44,217 nt of DNA from Succinivibrio dextrinosolvens (GTDB taxonomy: Bacteria; Pseudomonadota; Gammaproteobacteria; Enterobacterales; Succinivibrionaceae): positions 1 through 44,217 of the forward strand of contig NZ_FPAH01000022.1 in NCBI RefSeq assembly GCF_900116345.1, given 5' to 3'. The translations under genes were made by a program, and so were the position numbers. This document shows, piece by piece, positions 16,964 through 26,719 of the stretch (the first letter of the stretch is position 1; every line of letters starts with the position of its first letter). The notes under the pieces were generated by a model that was given only the letters and a program-made list of their open reading frames with translations, did not search any database and was not told the origin of the DNA.

Positions 16964-18319
16964 TCAAATAAGGTACATCATATATGGAGGTATCTTAATC
17001 ACGCCATCTGCTTCTGAGTAATTCTTTGGATGTATTATTATCTGCTTATCAATTCTTTTCTTGAAGATTTCTTTAAATGTCGAAAGTGATGTTGTCGTGT
17101 AATTTTTTGAAGATTTTACTTCTATAGGTGTAATCTTGAATTTAGTCTTGCTTTCATTTGAAATGATAAAGTCTATTTCTATATCATTTCTGTGTTTTTC
17201 CTCACTGTATCTGGTATAAAAATACAGTTTACGTCCTGATGCTGTAATTATTTGCGAGATTAAGTTTTCATAAAGCATTCCCTGATTTAGGGACAATTTT
17301 CCATCCATTATCTGTTTATAAAGCTGTTCATCTGTAATTTCATTTTCACTGAATGCATGGCTAACAAGTAAACCTGTATCACCCATGTAGCATTTGACGT
17401 ATGAATCATTTTTATTCAAGGCAAGTCCTACGTTAGGATCATTACATTTATAACAAAGGTTGCAGATCATCGAATCTCCAAGCCAGAACAATGGTTCATC
17501 ATATCTGTCAAAAGATCCTTTTTTATCGACTTCACTTAATACAACTCTTTTCTCATGTGTAGATAGGAAGCCAGGTATGTTATCAAAAATTGCTGATACT
17601 TTAGACTGGTACCTTTTTGCAGATTTTTTAATGTCATCCTCGTAAAGTGAGAGAATATCTCTTTTCTCCACATCTGCTGCATGGAAATCTCTGTCATTCT
17701 TTTTATAGGCAACAAGAGCCTGAGGCATTCCACCTACCAGCATATACTCCATAAAAAGACGCATAGCTTTATTATGCATCTGCCTATCAAGAGGTTGTCC
17801 TTTTTCAAAACACTCTCTTATGTAATCAAGTAGAATTTCTTCACTCATGTAAACCATGAATTCTTCAAAATTCACTGGATACATCTGTAGCTTACGTTCT
17901 TCTGAAGGAATAGTAATATTTTGAACGTTTTCTTTTATTGAAATTAGCGAACCTGTTTCTATGTAATCGTATCTTCCATCAGCCACCAAATACTTAATTG
18001 CTTCTCTTGCTTTTGGAAATTTCTGTATTTCATCAAATATTATCAGAGATTCTCTTGGATAAAGTCTCGTATTATATTCAAGTGTTAGAGTCTGAAAAAA
18101 AACATCTAGATTTTCAAGAGAATCAAAGGCCTCTTTAACATTCTTACCTGCTTTATTAAAATCAATGAGGATATACGATTTATACTCATTCTTTGCAAAT
18201 TCTTTTGCTACGGTAGATTTACCGATTCGTCTTGCGCCCTCAATAAGAAGAGCCTTTGTTCCTTTTGCTTCATTTTTCCAATCTGCTATCTTATTGTATA
18301 TACTTCTTTTTATTTCCAT
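16964..18319 (-). CDS. AAA ATPase with C-terminal DUF4143-like domain
   Basis: A 451-residue protein of the widespread AAA_14/DUF4143 family, whose cellular role is not established. Walker A is GARRIGKST (residues 28-36), Walker B LIIFDEIQ (92-99), followed by a sensor-like YIETGSLIS (119-127). The C-terminal part contains EIDFII (Asp383) and PIEVKSS (Glu400, Lys402), which matches the D...ExK pattern of the PD-(D/E)XK nuclease-like fold proposed for this region; activity is not implied. The ATG at 18319 has AGGATAAC upstream. It stands alone, without toxin, methylase or other partner. Three direct repeats at 34-bp spacing lie just upstream, around its likely promoter. Its base composition is more AT-rich than the transporter genes nearby, hinting at transfer. 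Confidence 0.85.
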   Translation of the reverse strand: MEIKRSIYNKIADWKNEAKGTKALLIEGARRIGKSTVAKEFAKNEYKSYILIDFNKAGKNVKEAFDSLENLDVFFQTLTLEYNTRLYPRESLIIFDEIQKFPKAREAIKYLVADGRYDYIETGSLISIKENVQNITIPSEERKLQMYPVNFEEFMVYMSEEILLDYIRECFEKGQPLDRQMHNKAMRLFMEYMLVGGMPQALVAYKKNDRDFHAADVEKRDILSLYEDDIKKSAKRYQSKVSAIFDNIPGFLSTHEKRVVLSEVDKKGSFDRYDEPLFWLGDSMICNLCYKCNDPNVGLALNKNDSYVKCYMGDTGLLVSHAFSENEITDEQLYKQIMDGKLSLNQGMLYENLISQIITASGRKLYFYTRYSEEKHRNDIEIDFIISNESKTKFKITPIEVKSSKNYTTTSLSTFKEIFKKRIDKQIIIHPKNYSEADGVIKIPPYMMYLI

Positions 18320-18342
18320 AATTCTGTTATCCTGTCAGCTAT

Positions 18343-18420
18343 GCGCAGAGTAAAATATGTTGAAATATGGGGGAGTGCGCAAAGTAATAATATCACTTTT
18401 ATAGGTGAGTGCGCAAAGTA
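18343..18420. repeat. Three direct repeats at exact 34-bp spacing upstream of the ATPase gene
   Basis: The core GCGCARAGTA occurs at 18343-18352, 18377-18386 and 18411-18420. The two distal copies share the longer GAGTGCGCAAAGTA. The 20-24 bp between copies are unrelated to each other. The array starts 24 bp upstream of the ATPase start codon. It resembles an operator or iteron array; with only three short units it is not a CRISPR. Confidence 0.85.
18387..18416 (-). promoter_or_regulatory. Candidate promoter of the DUF4143-type ATPase gene
   Basis: On the minus strand TTGCGC (18416-18411) lies within the most distal repeat and TATTAT (18392-18387) abuts the middle one, with an 18-bp spacer. 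The -35 match is weak. If right, repeats cover the -35 and the start point. Confidence 0.4.
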
Positions 18421-18470
18421 CAGTATTTATTTTTTGAGGATAAAGCGGAGAGTATTTTCAATAACAAAAA

Positions 18471-18495
18471 AGGCTAACCTTTAATTGGCTAGCCT
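18471..18495 (-). terminator. Terminator of the flavodoxin gene
   Basis: Arms AGGCTAACC and GGCTAGCCT pair over 9 bp with one G-U on the minus strand, followed by TTTTTT. It is 8 bp after the flavodoxin stop. Confidence 0.85.
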
Positions 18496-18503
18496 CTCTG
18501 CTG

Positions 18504-19013
18504 TTATAAACCCAATTGAGGTTTAATCTGACTGCACCATTCTTTGATGCGTTCGTCTGTCAGCTCTGGCTGATTGTCTTCATCGATTGCCAGTCCCACA
18601 AAATGATCATGATCCAGTAGAGGTAGAGGACTGGTAAAGTCATAGCCTACAGTTGGCCAGTATCCAATGAAGTTTGCACCTCTGTACTGGAAGGTCTCAT
18701 AAAGCATTCCCATACCGTCAAGGAAGGTATCAGGATAGCCAACCTGATCTCCGGTACCGAAGAGGGCTACTGTCTTACCGGTAAAATCCATCTTCTGCAG
18801 CTTAGGCATAAAATCATTCCAGTCTTCCTGAAGTTCGCCAATACTCCAGGTTGAAGTTCCGATAATGAGCTTCTTATAGTTTTCCATCTTATCGCCGTCT
18901 TTGCTGATATTGAAAATATCAACCTTATCAGGACCTAGCTCATTAACAATTTTCTGGGCAACCTCTCCGGTTACACCAGTATAAGTTCCATAAAAGAGTG
19001 CTACTTCTTTCAT
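18504..19013 (-). CDS. fldA: Flavodoxin
   Basis: A 169-residue long-chain flavodoxin, a small cytoplasmic FMN electron carrier. The phosphate-binding loop is GTYTGVTGEVA (residues 9-19), the loop near residue 55-65 contains TSTWSIGELQ with the Trp that stacks on the flavin, and GTGDQVGYPDTF near residue 100 is the second flavin loop. In anaerobic gammaproteobacteria such proteins commonly feed pyruvate-flavodoxin oxidoreductase, radical-SAM activases or isoprenoid synthesis. It is a single-gene unit with its own terminator; 291 bp of AT-rich sequence without a recognisable gene separate it from hpt. Confidence 0.94.
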   Translation of the reverse strand: MKEVALFYGTYTGVTGEVAQKIVNELGPDKVDIFNISKDGDKMENYKKLIIGTSTWSIGELQEDWNDFMPKLQKMDFTGKTVALFGTGDQVGYPDTFLDGMGMLYETFQYRGANFIGYWPTVGYDFTSPLPLLDHDHFVGLAIDEDNQPELTDERIKEWCSQIKPQLGL

Positions 19014-19304
19014 AAATCTTCCGAAATCTAAAAATAACCAACACAGAAATTATATTTTTTACATTTAAAATAAAAAAGACTTTTTGCTAACCTTTATCAT
19101 CTTTGATGAAAAAACTTGGTTTTTGATAAAAAAGGTGAAAATCACTGTATTTCACTTACTGAATTTCTAATTCTTTGGAGAAATAAGATTGGAAAAGTCT
19201 GAGATTGGAATTCTTAATAATATTTGTGTTTTTTATACAAAAAAAGCTCTTTTCTGATGATTTTTTACAGAAAAAAGCCTGTTTTAAGCAGAAATTGTTG
19301 AAAA

Positions 19305-19844
19305 TTACTCTTCTTTGATAACTGCTTCGTAAACTGCTGGAAGATTACGGTATCTGCCGTCAAAATCCATGCCGTAACCCAGAATAAAGCCCTTATCCAG
19401 CTCAAAACCGTAGTAATCGATATCAACATCAACCTCACGGCGCTCTTTCTTGTTGATAAGAGCACAAAGCTTGACTGACTTGGCTCCACGCTCAATGAAT
19501 ACTTCCTTGACTCTCTTCATAGTCAGACCTGAATCAATCAGATCTTCGATGATAAGAACATTCTTGCCTGCCATATTGAATTTAACGTCTTCAATAATCT
19601 TTACAACTCCAGAGGTCTCGGTTGCGCTGCCGTATGATGATACGCGCATGAAATCAAGTGAAACTCTGGTGGAATCAATGTTCTTCAGCAGATCTGAGAA
19701 GAAGATAACTGCACCGCTCAGAACCCCGACACAGATGAAGTCCTTTCCTTCATAGTCGCGGGTGATCTGTTCGCCTAGTTCTTTAACTCTCTTCTGAATC
19801 TGTTCAGCGGTAAATACTGGTTTTAATTCCTGAATTGTAATCAT
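19305..19844 (-). CDS. hpt: Hypoxanthine phosphoribosyltransferase
   Basis: A 179-residue purine-salvage enzyme making IMP (and usually GMP) from the base and PRPP in the cytoplasm. The PRPP loop VLIIEDLIDSGLT (near residues 95-107) is the clear signature; VGVLSGAVIFFSDLL near residue 39-53 is the PPi loop region, and the C-terminal YGFELDKGFILGYGMD carries the base- and metal-binding part. TGGAG precedes the ATG at 19844. Length is normal. It is a monocistronic gene with a 340-bp region upstream. Confidence 0.95.
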   Translation of the reverse strand: MITIQELKPVFTAEQIQKRVKELGEQITRDYEGKDFICVGVLSGAVIFFSDLLKNIDSTRVSLDFMRVSSYGSATETSGVVKIIEDVKFNMAGKNVLIIEDLIDSGLTMKRVKEVFIERGAKSVKLCALINKKERREVDVDIDYYGFELDKGFILGYGMDFDGRYRNLPAVYEAVIKEE

Positions 19845-20140
19845 AATGAAAACTCCAGACAGGTTTTTCCTGTAGGTAATATTCAGGCAGAGAGGATCGC
19901 TCTCGTACCTATAAAAATCTATGTCTTATCACAATAGTATGGTTTACTATTGGAAATTTTGAAGGGCTAATTATAGCACCATTGGGCAGATAAATCGAAA
20001 AATGTGACGAAAATTACATTATTTTTGGATAACACACAGGAATATCTGGTCTTTATTTTGGAATTTGAGAATAGCTCATGCAGAAAGTAATGTTACATGA
20101 AGGATATAAAACAATATTTTCTTTGATATTTGAGGTACAA
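19845..20140. other. Intergenic region between hpt and the DUF805 gene
   Basis: This AT-rich stretch must hold the hpt promoter. The only structure seen is an inverted repeat, CAATAGTA (19932-19939) and TACTATTG (19945-19952), perfect over 8 bp with a 5-nt spacer, about 90 bp upstream of hpt. No PurR-like site was seen. Confidence 0.5.
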
Positions 20141-20166
20141 AAAAGGACAGTCTGAGCTGTCCTTTT
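20141..20166 (-). terminator. Terminator of the DUF805 gene
   Basis: A perfect 10-bp stem (AAAAGGACAG / CTGTCCTTTT) with a 6-nt loop and a T run on the minus strand, 18 bp after the stop codon. Confidence 0.85.
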
Positions 20167-20184
20167 GATCCTTTAAACTAGGTA

Positions 20185-20640
20185 TTAGCCCTGAACAGTT
20201 GCTTTCTGCTCTGTGAATACATATGGACCTTCACCGTATTTGTTTGCACCCTGAGTGCCAGGGAAGATGAAGTAGATAGATAGAGCAACACCACCTAAGG
20301 CACCGAGAATAAGAATTATTGAGCCTGCGGATAGCATGCTTTCGCTCTGGGTATAGATTGCGGTACACATAATCAGGGCACCGAGAATGATACCTGCTGC
20401 TGGGGCTAGAATTAGCCAGCCGGTTTTACCAAGATCGTGACAGCGTCTTACAGCCACAGTAATGCTTGGAATTATCAGAGCTAGAGAAACTACAATAGAT
20501 ATTAAAGGTAAAAAGCTGCAGACAAAGTTTACTACATAGCTGAACAGCGCAAACCACCAATACTCAGAACGGCTGGCTCTTCCCTGAACTGAAATGTATT
20601 TCTGTAATAAGCAGGTTTTGATTGATTCAACGAAAGTCAT
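20185..20640 (-). CDS. DUF805 family inner-membrane protein
   Basis: A 151-residue membrane protein with about four hydrophobic segments. The N-terminal block KYISVQGRASRSEYWWFALF (residues 14-33) is the hallmark of DUF805, followed later by VAVRRCHDLGKTGW near residue 80 and the C-terminal PGTQGANKYGEGP. The ATG at 20640 is chosen over the in-frame TTG at 20652 because GGGGA lies just upstream. Function is unknown; E. coli YhaH and YhaI belong to the same family. It is a single-gene unit. Confidence 0.9.
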   Translation of the reverse strand: MTFVESIKTCLLQKYISVQGRASRSEYWWFALFSYVVNFVCSFLPLISIVVSLALIIPSITVAVRRCHDLGKTGWLILAPAAGIILGALIMCTAIYTQSESMLSAGSIILILGALGGVALSIYFIFPGTQGANKYGEGPYVFTEQKATVQG

Positions 20641-20966
20641 AAAAATCCCCAAACTTTCAAAATGTTAGTTTAATCCCTCAAGAGTAATCACCTGCAACGG
20701 AAAATGTTTGTTTGAAAATAATTTTAATTAATATTTAATGGTGAATTAAAATTTTTTACATTTTGGGTTGCGCTCTGAATTTACTCTCTGAATATTAGCA
20801 TAAAATTAGTTTGATAAAATTCTGTTTAAATGCACTTGTTATGGACGTATGATTTGTAGTTATCTTCTTAACAAGAATAATTATCAGTAAGTAAATATTA
20901 TTATACAAATGCAGGTATCATGTACGTGAACAGTAATATTTTTTTCCTGAGCGTGAGAATTTAATC
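20641..20966. other. AT-rich intergenic region
   Basis: These 326 bp separate the divergent DUF805 gene and the leader-ORF/unknown gene. It should contain both promoters. No convincing operator, RNA gene or coding sequence was seen. Confidence 0.5.
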
Positions 20967-21032
20967 ATGGTAAATCCAACGTCATTTCTTTATTATTTCC
21001 TCACGTTCTTTTATATAGAGATAGTTTTATGA
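20967..21032 (+). CDS. Possible 21-residue leader peptide
   Basis: An ATG-started frame of 21 codons ends in TGA that overlaps the ATG of the next gene (ATGA). The peptide (MVNPTSFLYYFLTFFYIEIVL) is hydrophobic. Only a poor ribosome site is visible for the downstream gene, so coupling through this leader would make sense. It is too short to be certain. Confidence 0.35.
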   Translation: MVNPTSFLYYFLTFFYIEIVL

Positions 21033-22177
21033 CAAGTTTTATTGTAGATGAAAGCAGGTTTATGATTTCAGATGAAGAGAGTAATGCATTTTTTGATTCT
21101 GAGTATAAGCTTGCATCCGGTATTGTAATCGGTGAACTTGAGGATGAGTCTGATACCTGGCAGCTTTATATAAGTGCTGACGGCAGACATTATATTCTGG
21201 CAGTTCTGCCTGAGCTTCGTGATAAATGGGTCGAAAGCCGCTTATTAAAGGCCAGAGATTTTGAATGTGTCGAGGTTGATTCAAGGAAGCTTTATCTTTT
21301 ATTCTCCTCCTCAGTGCACAGAGTAACCAGACTTACCAACATCAGAGTCAATAATTCTCTGCGCTATGCACATGCTCTTTTCTCTGCTTTTGTTCATACC
21401 AGACAGCTTGATCTTGAGTCAAATCTACGAGATGGTCTGTATTTTGAAGCTCATTCTATAATTCTTCCAACCTATTCTCTTGTCGGTAAGGTTTCAGACA
21501 GATGTCTGTTTGAAAATGCCTTAAGAGGAAAGAACGATCCTGAGAAGCTGACAGCGCCAGATGGTCTGAATGATTCCGTATCATATTTCTATTTCAGAAA
21601 ATATCTCTCAGAGCATGGCTTTGCGCTAAATGCCAGTGAACCATTATTTGAGGCAGGTGAGATTGTGGATGACTTCCTGCTAGGGGAAGAGAACAACTCC
21701 ATGATTACAGCTCCTCTAATCATTCGAGATCACTACCAGCTTTTTGATACCACCTCAGACAGCTATATCCTGATGATTGACAGTCTGTGGGGAGAGGCTC
21801 TGATTGCATCTAATCTTGTAAATCAGATACAGATGAACTCATTCCCAATCAATTCTCAGAGATATTTCGCACTTTCCTTCAAAAAAGATCAGATTGTTGA
21901 GTGCATGGACAACCGTCACGGCGGACTTAACAAGGAGAATGCCTTTGAGCTTACAGAGGCTATCCGCAGAACCCGTGCTCTGCTGCCGGAATGCGATCTG
22001 ACCAATGCTCTGTATATTCAGAAACTAGGATATCTGCTTCCTGAGAAATTCACCGGCTCAGAGAATACCAATGATCGCGAGCTGCTGGTTGACTGTCTGT
22101 CCCATGGTCCATTTGCTATGGCTCCGCTGATGGATGATATCAACCACGATCTTGTAACTATTCTGATTCATCAGTAG
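21029..22177 (+). CDS. Hypothetical soluble protein, 382 residues
   Basis: I do not recognise this protein. It has no signal peptide and no membrane segment and looks like a soluble mixed alpha/beta protein with many acidic residues. It has long well-behaved coding sequence with normal local codon use, so it is real. No Walker, helix-turn-helix, metal or nuclease motif was seen. Its own ribosome site is weak (AGAGATAG before ATG 21029), and its start overlaps a small upstream frame. It stands alone between a divergent DUF805 gene and the convergent acrAB operon, which offers no functional clue. Confidence 0.8.
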   Translation: MTSFIVDESRFMISDEESNAFFDSEYKLASGIVIGELEDESDTWQLYISADGRHYILAVLPELRDKWVESRLLKARDFECVEVDSRKLYLLFSSSVHRVTRLTNIRVNNSLRYAHALFSAFVHTRQLDLESNLRDGLYFEAHSIILPTYSLVGKVSDRCLFENALRGKNDPEKLTAPDGLNDSVSYFYFRKYLSEHGFALNASEPLFEAGEIVDDFLLGEENNSMITAPLIIRDHYQLFDTTSDSYILMIDSLWGEALIASNLVNQIQMNSFPINSQRYFALSFKKDQIVECMDNRHGGLNKENAFELTEAIRRTRALLPECDLTNALYIQKLGYLLPEKFTGSENTNDRELLVDCLSHGPFAMAPLMDDINHDLVTILIHQ

Positions 22178-22199
22178 AAATATTTAATTCGAGCAAAAA

Positions 22200-22227
22200 A
22201 AATGGTCACTATTTGCAGTGACCATTT
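22200..22227 (-). terminator. Terminator of the acrAB operon (possibly bidirectional)
   Basis: A perfect 11-bp stem (AAATGGTCACT / AGTGACCATTT) with a 6-nt loop, in the convergent gap. On the minus strand it is followed by a T run; on the plus strand the tail is weaker. Confidence 0.85.
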
Positions 22228-22249
22228 CAACAGAACCCTTTCTTAAATA

Positions 22250-25200
22250 CTAATCTTCTTCTTTAGCTTCGTTTATCTCAGAAACAAGTTTCTCCTGATG
22301 AACTTTTGCCTTTTCCTGTTTTACATCGGCAGGAACATACTTGGTGAAGTATCTCATGATCAGCACGAAGAATACAGGAACATAGAAGATAGCAAGTACA
22401 GTTGCTGTCAGCATACCGCCGATAACGCAGATACCGATTTCGTTACGTCCTGCAGCACCTGCTCCTGAGGATACAGCCAGAGGCAGCACACCTAAAATAA
22501 AGGCCATAGAGGTCATGATGATAGGACGGAAACGCAGTCTTGCAGCATGTACAACAGCCTCGGTAAGTCTTTCACCACGGTCGTACAGATCCTTTGCGAA
22601 CTCAACAATCAGAATTGCGTTCTTAGAGGCCAGACCTACAGTCGTCAGCAGACCAACCTGGAAGTATACGTCGTTGGTAAGTGATGTAACAAACGGAATA
22701 TACTGTGTCAGGATTGCAGATGCGATAGCACCGATAATACCTAAAGGAACAACCAGCATTACAGCAAAAGGAATTGACCAGCTTTCATATAGAGCAGCCA
22801 GTGACAGGAATACAACCAGCAGAGAAACGAAGTAAAGCATAGGTCCCTGAGCACCTGCCAGTCTTTCCTGATAGGAAACGCCTGTCCAGGAGATGCCAAA
22901 GCCAGGAGGAAGAACCTCTTTAGCTATACGCTCCATTTCGTTCATTGCCTGACCTGATGATACTCCAGGTATGGCTGCACCCTGAATTTCCATTGCAGAC
23001 TGACCGTTGAATCTTTCAAGACGTGGAGAACCGTAGGTCCACTCCATGGTTACGAAAGCGCTGAATGGAACCATGCTGCCGTTATTGCTCTTTACATACC
23101 ATTTCTTCAGATCGTTCTCGGTCATACGATCCTTTGCGATACCCTGTACGTATACCTTCTTAACACGGTTTCTGTCCATGAAGTTATCAACATATGCTGA
23201 ACCCCATGCAGTAGAGAAGGTATTGTTAATCTGAGCTGCAGTCAGACCTAAGGACATACCCTTTTCGTAATCAATCTTGATCTTGAGCTGAGGGGTATCG
23301 TCCATACCGTTGGCACGAACCTGAGTTAAAAGTTTTGATTGGGATGCAGCATAAAGAAGCTGATTTCTAGCCTCGGTCAGTTTCTCATGACCCTGGGATG
23401 CACCGTCAACTAGATAGAAGTCAAAACCGTCAGCTGTACCTAGTTCTGGAATTGCTGGAATATTGAAAGCAAAAGCCAGACCATCACGAATACCTCCTAA
23501 AAGCGGCATCTGAGCACGGTTTGAAATTATGTCAGGATGCTGATCTCGTGAAGTACGTTCTGACCAGTTCTTAAGCTTGATAAATCCCATACCGGTATTC
23601 TGGCCCTGTCCTGCAAATGAGAAGCCTGCTACGGTCAGAATACTTTCAACATTCTTTGTTTCTGCGTGCAGGAAGTACTCTGCTACCTGATTCAGAACAC
23701 CTTCGGTCTTTTCCTTGGTGGAACCAGCAGGCAGGCTTACCATGGTCAGCAGCACACCCTGATCCTCACTTGGCAGGAAGGCTGTAGGAATTCTGGTGAA
23801 GCCGAATACCAGAGCAATACAGATAATTGTGTAATAAACCAGATATCTGCCGATTCTGTGAACAATTACCAGTACCATATCCTGATATTTCTGGGAAATA
23901 TAGGCAAAGAAGTTGTTCCACATCGCAATCAGTTTACGTACAGGAGCATAGAACTTGTCGAATCTGTAAACAATATAGGTAAACAGGTTGCGTTTTTCTG
24001 GCTTGTATCCTGGTGGCAGAAGGATGGTTGCACACAGTGCAGGGGTCAGCACGATAGCAATGAATACAGACAGCACCATGGCTGATACGATGGTAATTGA
24101 GAACTGACGATAAATAATACCGGTAGAACCACCGAAGAAGGCCATAGGCACGAACACAGCTGACAGTACCAGAGCAATACCTACTAGAGCACCGGTAATT
24201 TCATCCATGGACTTAACTGTTGCCTGTTTTGGTGTCAGATTTGGTTCTTCATGAAGAATACGCTCAACGTTCTCGACCACAACAATAGCATCGTCAACCA
24301 GAAGACCAATTGCCAGTACCAGACCGAACATAGTCAGAGTATTGATTGAGAAGCCAAAGGCCTGCATGATGGCAAATGTACCTAAAAGCACAACCGGTAC
24401 TGTGATAGATGGTATCAGAGTTGCACGGAAGTTCTGCATAAACAGATACATAACCAGAACCACCAGCAGAATAGCTTCAAACAGGGTGTGATATACCTCG
24501 TTGATAGACACTTCAATGAACTCGGTGGTGTCGTAAGGATAAGTCAGCTCAACCCAGTCTGGGAAGTACTGAGCCTTTTCGCTTACAACTTCCTTGACTC
24601 TCTTAGCGGTTTCAAGAGCGTTGGCTCCTGATGCGAGCATGATAGCCAGACCAGATGAAGGTTTGCCGTTGAATTTACCACTGGTATTGTATGATTCTGA
24701 GCCCAGCTCGATCTTGGCGACATCCTTGAGTTTTACCATGGTGCCGTCAGGATTTACCTTTAGCAGAATATTCTCAAACTGATCAACAGTTTCAAGTCTC
24801 TTCTGACCGGTGATTGTATAAGTGTACATCTGACCGGCAACAGCAGGAGTACCACCTAGAGAACCGTAGGTAACCTGAGCATTCTGTGCCTGAATTGCAG
24901 CGGAAACTTCAGCAGCGGAAATAGAAAAGTTGTTTAGCTTTTCAGGATCAAGCCAGACACGCATTGCATACTGGGCACCGAAAACCTGCAGAGAACCTAC
25001 ACCGTCAACACGAGACAAAGGCTCTTTAAGGTTGGTTTCCATGTAGTCTGAAATATCGGTTGAGTTATGCTCACTGTCTGTTGCTGACATTGACACAATC
25101 AGCAGGAAGGCATCGGTTGATTTTGAAACATCAACACCGTTCTGCTGAACTGTGGTTGGCAGCTGAGACTGAGTCTGCTGCATCTTGTTCTGTACCTGAA

Positions 25201-25513
25201 CCTGAGCAATATCTGCATCGGTACCTGGTTCAAAGGTGATAGTAATGCTGGAATTACCGAATGAATCTGAGGATGAGCTCATATACATGTAGCCATCCAG
25301 ACCTGTCATGTTCTGTTCGATAATCTGAGTTACTGATCTTTCGACAGTCTGGGCATCAGCACCTGGATATGATGACCTGATGGAGACTGATGGAGGTGCA
25401 ATTGTAGGATACTGTGAAACAGGCAGAGTATTAACTGCGAATATACCTGCAAGCATAATACAGATTGCAATCACCCATGCGAAAATTGGGCGGTTAATAA
25501 AAAAACGAGCCAT
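22250..25513 (-). CDS. acrB: Multidrug efflux RND permease, AcrB type
   Basis: A 1087-residue HAE1-family RND pump. It starts [17 protein letters not shown] exactly like AcrB/MexB, has the porter-domain block [20 protein letters not shown], the helix-4 proton relay [16 protein letters not shown] near residue 400, and the second-half [16 protein letters not shown] near residue 950. The C-terminus is longer and more charged than in E. coli AcrB (1049). It exports a broad range of drugs, bile salts and dyes in family members. It lies 24 bp after acrA; the regulator gene acrR is divergent upstream. A TolC-type channel is needed but not encoded nearby. Confidence 0.95.
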   Translation of the reverse strand: MARFFINRPIFAWVIAICIMLAGIFAVNTLPVSQYPTIAPPSVSIRSSYPGADAQTVERSVTQIIEQNMTGLDGYMYMSSSSDSFGNSSITITFEPGTDADIAQVQVQNKMQQTQSQLPTTVQQNGVDVSKSTDAFLLIVSMSATDSEHNSTDISDYMETNLKEPLSRVDGVGSLQVFGAQYAMRVWLDPEKLNNFSISAAEVSAAIQAQNAQVTYGSLGGTPAVAGQMYTYTITGQKRLETVDQFENILLKVNPDGTMVKLKDVAKIELGSESYNTSGKFNGKPSSGLAIMLASGANALETAKRVKEVVSEKAQYFPDWVELTYPYDTTEFIEVSINEVYHTLFEAILLVVLVMYLFMQNFRATLIPSITVPVVLLGTFAIMQAFGFSINTLTMFGLVLAIGLLVDDAIVVVENVERILHEEPNLTPKQATVKSMDEITGALVGIALVLSAVFVPMAFFGGSTGIIYRQFSITIVSAMVLSVFIAIVLTPALCATILLPPGYKPEKRNLFTYIVYRFDKFYAPVRKLIAMWNNFFAYISQKYQDMVLVIVHRIGRYLVYYTIICIALVFGFTRIPTAFLPSEDQGVLLTMVSLPAGSTKEKTEGVLNQVAEYFLHAETKNVESILTVAGFSFAGQGQNTGMGFIKLKNWSERTSRDQHPDIISNRAQMPLLGGIRDGLAFAFNIPAIPELGTADGFDFYLVDGASQGHEKLTEARNQLLYAASQSKLLTQVRANGMDDTPQLKIKIDYEKGMSLGLTAAQINNTFSTAWGSAYVDNFMDRNRVKKVYVQGIAKDRMTENDLKKWYVKSNNGSMVPFSAFVTMEWTYGSPRLERFNGQSAMEIQGAAIPGVSSGQAMNEMERIAKEVLPPGFGISWTGVSYQERLAGAQGPMLYFVSLLVVFLSLAALYESWSIPFAVMLVVPLGIIGAIASAILTQYIPFVTSLTNDVYFQVGLLTTVGLASKNAILIVEFAKDLYDRGERLTEAVVHAARLRFRPIIMTSMAFILGVLPLAVSSGAGAAGRNEIGICVIGGMLTATVLAIFYVPVFFVLIMRYFTKYVPADVKQEKAKVHQEKLVSEINEAKEED

Positions 25514-25537
25514 CTACTGTTTTTCCTCGTTACTATC

Positions 25538-26719
25538 TTATTTCTGCTGTGGCTGTGGCTGCTGAGCCTGCTGTCCATCCTGAGGTGCCTGCCCTGGAAT
25601 GATTGGAGTTACAGGTACTCCCGGGCGGATTTTCTGGGTGTTGCTGGTAATAACCTTGTCACCTTCTTTTAGTCCGTCAATAACAACGTATGCGTTTTCA
25701 CTCTGAGCCCCAAGTTTTACGTTGATTCTCTGAACCACATTCTGATCATTTACAGCATATACATAGGTTATACCGTTAGCCTCACGCTGAACACCGTTTG
25801 CTGCAACGGTCAGAGCCTGTGGCATAACACCCTGGTTGATTTCACCGCGAAGGAAGATTCCTGGCAGCAGAATATGTTCTGGGTTTGGAACCAGAGCTCT
25901 GAGGTTAACCATGCCGGTTGACTCATCTACGCTCATTTCTGCAAACTCAATGGTGCCTGAATGGGCGTACTTGGTGCCGTCAGACAGGAAGATATCAACC
26001 TTTGCCTTACCATCGTTCAACAATTTGCCGTCGGTTAGATTCTTACGTAAAAGAATGTTTTCCTCAGCGGTCTGACCTAAGTCAACGTATATAGGATCAA
26101 GCTGCTGAATGGTGGTCAGTGGGGTAACCTGCCCTGATGAAACCAGTGCACCCTCGGTAATGTCTGAACGGCTGATGGTTCCTGTAATAGGAGCGTATAC
26201 CTTGGTGTAGGCAAGGTTGATGTTGGCGGTTGCCAGAGCTGCTTCTGCGGATTTTACACTGGCATTGGCTGTCAGATAGGCAGCCTGAGCGTCATCATAA
26301 TCCTGCTTACTTACAGCTTTTTTCTCTAAAAGGCTTCTGTATCTGTCAGCCTTTAGTTTGCTGGAGTGCAGGGTTGCCTTGGCACTTGCAAGGGCTGCTT
26401 CAGCGGATTTTACATTTGCCTCATAAACAGAAGGATCAATCTGATAGAGCTGATCTCCCTGATTTACTATAGAACCTTCTACAAATAAACGTTTCTGAAG
26501 AATACCTGTAACCTGAGGTCTAACCTCAGCCTTACGGGTTGCAGAGGCTCTTCCGGTCAGACGGGAAATAACTGCAACATCGGCCTTTTTAACCAATGTA
26601 ACATCAACTGGTAGAGCACCGTGCTGCTGATTTTCTGATTTACCACATCCTGCTAAAGATACGATCGCAGCTGCAATCGCACAAGGTAATATGAATTTGT
26701 TTGCTCTGAACAATAACAT
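25538..26719 (-). CDS. acrA: Efflux membrane fusion lipoprotein, AcrA type
   Basis: A 393-residue periplasmic adaptor anchored as a lipoprotein: the lipobox LAGC places the acylated Cys at residue 25. The ATG at 26719 follows AGGACC; a slightly longer TTG start (26725) lacks support. The lipoyl halves (EVRPQVTGILQKRLFVEGS and YAPITGTISRSDITEGALV) flank a coiled-coil hairpin. The C-terminus is Gln/Pro-rich (QDGQQAQQPQPQQK), probably a disordered tail. It forms the bridge between AcrB and the outer-membrane channel. First gene of the operon, divergent from acrR. Confidence 0.94.
   Translation of the reverse strand: MLLFRANKFILPCAIAAAIVSLAGCGKSENQQHGALPVDVTLVKKADVAVISRLTGRASATRKAEVRPQVTGILQKRLFVEGSIVNQGDQLYQIDPSVYEANVKSAEAALASAKATLHSSKLKADRYRSLLEKKAVSKQDYDDAQAAYLTANASVKSAEAALATANINLAYTKVYAPITGTISRSDITEGALVSSGQVTPLTTIQQLDPIYVDLGQTAEENILLRKNLTDGKLLNDGKAKVDIFLSDGTKYAHSGTIEFAEMSVDESTGMVNLRALVPNPEHILLPGIFLRGEINQGVMPQALTVAANGVQREANGITYVYAVNDQNVVQRINVKLGAQSENAYVVIDGLKEGDKVITSNTQKIRPGVPVTPIIPGQAPQDGQQAQQPQPQQK

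Noticed and set aside
16924-16971. 15-codon plus-strand gene between NSS and ATPase genes
   Set aside because: No ribosome site, overlaps the end of the ATPase gene, too short to support.
18343-18420. CRISPR array
   Set aside because: Only three units, a 10-14 bp repeat core and no cas genes; better explained as an operator array.
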